From assembly GCF_030068545.1 (NCBI RefSeq), contig NZ_JASJOR010000004.1, forward strand, positions 248,001-312,000: a stretch of DNA of 64,000 nt, in the 5' to 3' direction. This DNA comes from Xanthocytophaga flava. GTDB taxonomy: Bacteria > Bacteroidota > Bacteroidia > Cytophagales > 172606-1. The notes beneath the pieces are model-generated. The model searched no databases and was not told where the DNA came from. It was given only the letters and a program-made list of their open reading frames with translations. Shown piece by piece: positions 61,752 to 64,000 of this stretch. The position numbers were made by a program, and so were the translations under genes. The first letter of the stretch is position 1, and the number at the start of each line of letters is the position of its first letter.

Positions 61752-64000
61752 ATGATACAGAATTATCTTAAAATCGCTCTTCGCAATTTAAATCGCTTCA
61801 GAAGCTTTGCGTTCATTAACATTATTGGTTTGACAATGGGTATGACCTGTTGTTTTATGATTTTGTTGTTTGTGCGTAATGAATTAAGCTTTGATACCTT
61901 TCACGAAAAGTTTGACAGAATATATCGTATCACATACAATCCAAAATTTGCGGAGTTACCCACGGCACTGGCTGTGCTTCCACCCCCTGTAGCCCCTTTA
62001 TTGCCTGGCTATTTTCCTCAGATGGAAACTGCTGCCCGTATGTATCGCCGTAATGCCAGTATGGCTGTCAATCAGGGCGATATAAAAAAGAGTTTTGAGG
62101 AAGAAAACTTCTTCTTTGCGGATTCTTCTATCCTGCAAATATTCTCCTTCGCATTCCTGAAGGGAGACCCTAAAACGGCTCTTAATGAGACGTTTACTGT
62201 GATTCTAACAGAGCAGATGGAGAAGAAATATTTTGGTAGCCAATCGGCATTAGGACAAACAATTCTGTTTGGAGGTTTGCATCCAATGAAAGTGACAGGT
62301 GTTGTTAAAGAATTTCCAGACAACTCACACATTCATTTTAACTTCATCTCCAACTATCAAACTATGTTCGCGCTGGAGAATCCTGAAGCACGAGAAAACC
62401 TGCCTCGCAACTGGATCATCAGCCATTCATTCACCTATGTATTATTAAAACCAAATCAGAATCCTGCATCAGTAAATGCCCGATTCCCTCAGTTTTTACT
62501 GGATCATGCTCCCAAACAATTCAGCAAAGACATAGAATATCAGTTACAACCGATGCGTGATTTTCACCTCAGATCTAATCTGGGAGGAGAAGCTGAGGCT
62601 CCTGGAAATATCACTTATTTATATGTGTTTACAGGTGTTGCTTTTATTACATTACTGATTGCTTGTATCAACTTTGTCAACCTTTCTACAGCTCGTTCAC
62701 TGAAACGTGCTAAAGAAGTAGGCATGCGTAAAGTACTGGGGGCAGAGAGAAAACACCTTATTCAGCAGTTTCTAGGTGAATCCTTTTTACTGGCGTCGAT
62801 TGCCTTTCTATGTTCGTTTATCCTGATTCAGTTATTCTTACCTGTAATGAATACACTAACAGGAAAACACTTGTCATTCTCTACTTTACTAAATGATCCT
62901 ATTCTCATACCTTCCTTTATTGGAATATTTCTCATAACCAGTTTGCTGGCAGGTAGCTATCCGGCATTTTTCGTATCAGCCTTCCAGCCTATTACTACAT
63001 TAAAAGGAAGCTATACCAGTGAAAAAGCGAAGGGAGGAATTTTGCGGCAAGCATTGGTGGTTGTACAGTTTGCAGCATCTATAGGGCTAATCATTGCGGC
63101 AAGCATCGCCTTCAATCAGTTGCATTTTATGCGTAATCAACCTTTAGGATTTGAGAAAGACTACATTATTACGGCACCTCTGTTTAGTCAGAACCTGAAC
63201 AATATATTCCTTCCATCAAATGATAGTCTGTATCAAAAGATCAAAACGTTTAGAAATGTACTAAAACAGAACCCTTCTATTGAGGAAGTAACATTATCCA
63301 GCCAGGCATTGGGGCAGGGAAGCACACGAAGAGGAATTGTACCAGAAGGCTTTACAAAAGAAGACAACAAATTTATCGCCTGTCTGGCAGTAGATTACAA
63401 CTTTCTGAAAACCTATAACATGAAATTACTGGCAGGGAGGGATTTTTCGGAAAATTTTGAAACAGATAAAGAGGCCGCCTTTCTTATCACTGAAACCGGA
63501 GCTAAATCGTTCGGATGGACTACTCCGGCTAAAGCCTTGGGAAAAACTATTGACAGAGAAGGAAAACAAGGAAAGATTATTGGAGTAATACAGGATTTTC
63601 ATGCAGAAACATTGTCTCAACCATTGGAAGGTGTTCTTATAGATGTTGATATTCCTCAACTGAACTTATTCTCAATAAAGATCAGTTCAAGCAATGTACC
63701 TCAGACACTCAGTTTCCTGGAGAAGAAATGGTCTGAGTATTTCCCGGAAAAGGCATTTGAATATGACTTTTTGGATACATCCATTGCCCGTCAATACGAA
63801 AGCGATCAGCGTCTGGGAAATATCATCAGCTACTTCGCCGGGTTGGTTGTTCTTATTTCCTGCCTGGGTCTGTATGGTCTTATTTCTCTGGTAGCACAAC
63901 AAAAAGTAAAGGAAATAGGTATCCGCAAAGTATTGGGAGCTTCGATCAGTCAGATAGTAATCCTTCTGTCAAAAGATTTTATCAAACTTGTCCTTATCTC
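61752..64000 (+). CDS. FtsX/MacB-type ABC permease 4, cut by the window end
   Basis: The frame is open from ATG 61752 to the last base, 749 complete codons. It starts MIQNYLKIALRNLNRFRSFAFINIIG, carries the first FtsX motif KEVGMRKVLGAERKH (about 320-334) and the second KEIGIRKVLGASISQ (about 719-733), and stops at ...DFIKLVLIS. By comparison with the three paralogues about 45-50 residues are missing beyond the edge. It has no dyad pair of its own and sits only 54 bases after permease 3, so it is probably co-transcribed with it. Confidence 0.93.
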   Translation, partial: MIQNYLKIALRNLNRFRSFAFINIIGLTMGMTCCFMILLFVRNELSFDTFHEKFDRIYRITYNPKFAELPTALAVLPPPVAPLLPGYFPQMETAARMYRRNASMAVNQGDIKKSFEEENFFFADSSILQIFSFAFLKGDPKTALNETFTVILTEQMEKKYFGSQSALGQTILFGGLHPMKVTGVVKEFPDNSHIHFNFISNYQTMFALENPEARENLPRNWIISHSFTYVLLKPNQNPASVNARFPQFLLDHAPKQFSKDIEYQLQPMRDFHLRSNLGGEAEAPGNITYLYVFTGVAFITLLIACINFVNLSTARSLKRAKEVGMRKVLGAERKHLIQQFLGESFLLASIAFLCSFILIQLFLPVMNTLTGKHLSFSTLLNDPILIPSFIGIFLITSLLAGSYPAFFVSAFQPITTLKGSYTSEKAKGGILRQALVVVQFAASIGLIIAASIAFNQLHFMRNQPLGFEKDYIITAPLFSQNLNNIFLPSNDSLYQKIKTFRNVLKQNPSIEEVTLSSQALGQGSTRRGIVPEGFTKEDNKFIACLAVDYNFLKTYNMKLLAGRDFSENFETDKEAAFLITETGAKSFGWTTPAKALGKTIDREGKQGKIIGVIQDFHAETLSQPLEGVLIDVDIPQLNLFSIKISSSNVPQTLSFLEKKWSEYFPEKAFEYDFLDTSIARQYESDQRLGNIISYFAGLVVLISCLGLYGLISLVAQQKVKEIGIRKVLGASISQIVILLSKDFIKLVLI

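Overview
The window looks like chromosomal DNA from a Bacteroidota bacterium of the order Cytophagales. The evidence is a SusC/SusD pair behind a FecR/ECF-sigma switch, a LruC-domain protein, DUF1573 and DUF4136 proteins, a fused E1 alpha/beta 2-oxoacid dehydrogenase, long MacB/FtsX-type permeases in tandem, AT-rich intergenic DNA and no Shine-Dalgarno dependence. I see no rRNA, tRNA, CRISPR array, phage or transposase gene. The genus is not determinable by eye.

Layout. 1-9.2 kb: a CNNM/CorC-type membrane protein, a secreted intradiol-dioxygenase-like protein, a two-component pair (TPR sensor kinase and LuxR-type regulator), a CGNR-type regulator flanked by two copies of one palindrome, a lipoprotein, and two ferritin-like exported proteins. 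9.4-26.2 kb: a long minus-strand exopolysaccharide operon read from 26.2 kb downwards. It holds a single-domain response regulator, a PglC-like sugar-phosphate transferase, a half-length TolC-like protein, a Wzc-like co-polymerase with a degenerate ATPase, a Wzx-like flippase, a Wzy/ligase-like polymerase, five glycosyltransferases, two acyltransferases, an unlisted 40-residue membrane peptide and a LruC-domain surface protein. Many of its genes overlap by 4-14 bases. 27.2-33 kb: two paralogous hybrid histidine kinases (PAS-HisKA-HATPase-REC-HPt), transcribed away from that operon across a 1 kb AT-rich gap. They share a perfectly identical 186 bp tract over the phospho-histidine region.

33-43.3 kb: mostly single housekeeping or hypothetical genes: DUF4136 lipoprotein, DUF1573 protein, E1 alpha/beta fusion, a lipoprotein, a LuxE-like acyl-protein synthetase, type III pantothenate kinase, a coiled-coil protein, an 85-residue conserved-looking protein, a TPR lipoprotein and a RlmI-like methyltransferase. 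Long perfect inverted repeats lie between convergent genes. 43.4-50.7 kb: ECF sigma, FecR anti-sigma, SusC (with STN domain) and SusD, a complete surface-signalling uptake operon without any enzyme gene beside it. 51-53.8 kb: small hypothetical genes and an SDR oxidoreductase. 54.1-64 kb: four consecutive about 800-residue FtsX-type permeases, the last cut by the window end, with no ATP-binding subunit in view.

How parts may work together (inference): the hybrid kinases end in HPt domains and lie next to a stand-alone receiver heading the polysaccharide operon, so a phosphorelay controlling capsule or EPS is plausible. Permeases 1 and 3 share an upstream architecture of two tandem 18 bp dyads followed 62-73 bp later by a weak sigma-54-like element, suggesting a common enhancer-binding regulator outside the window.
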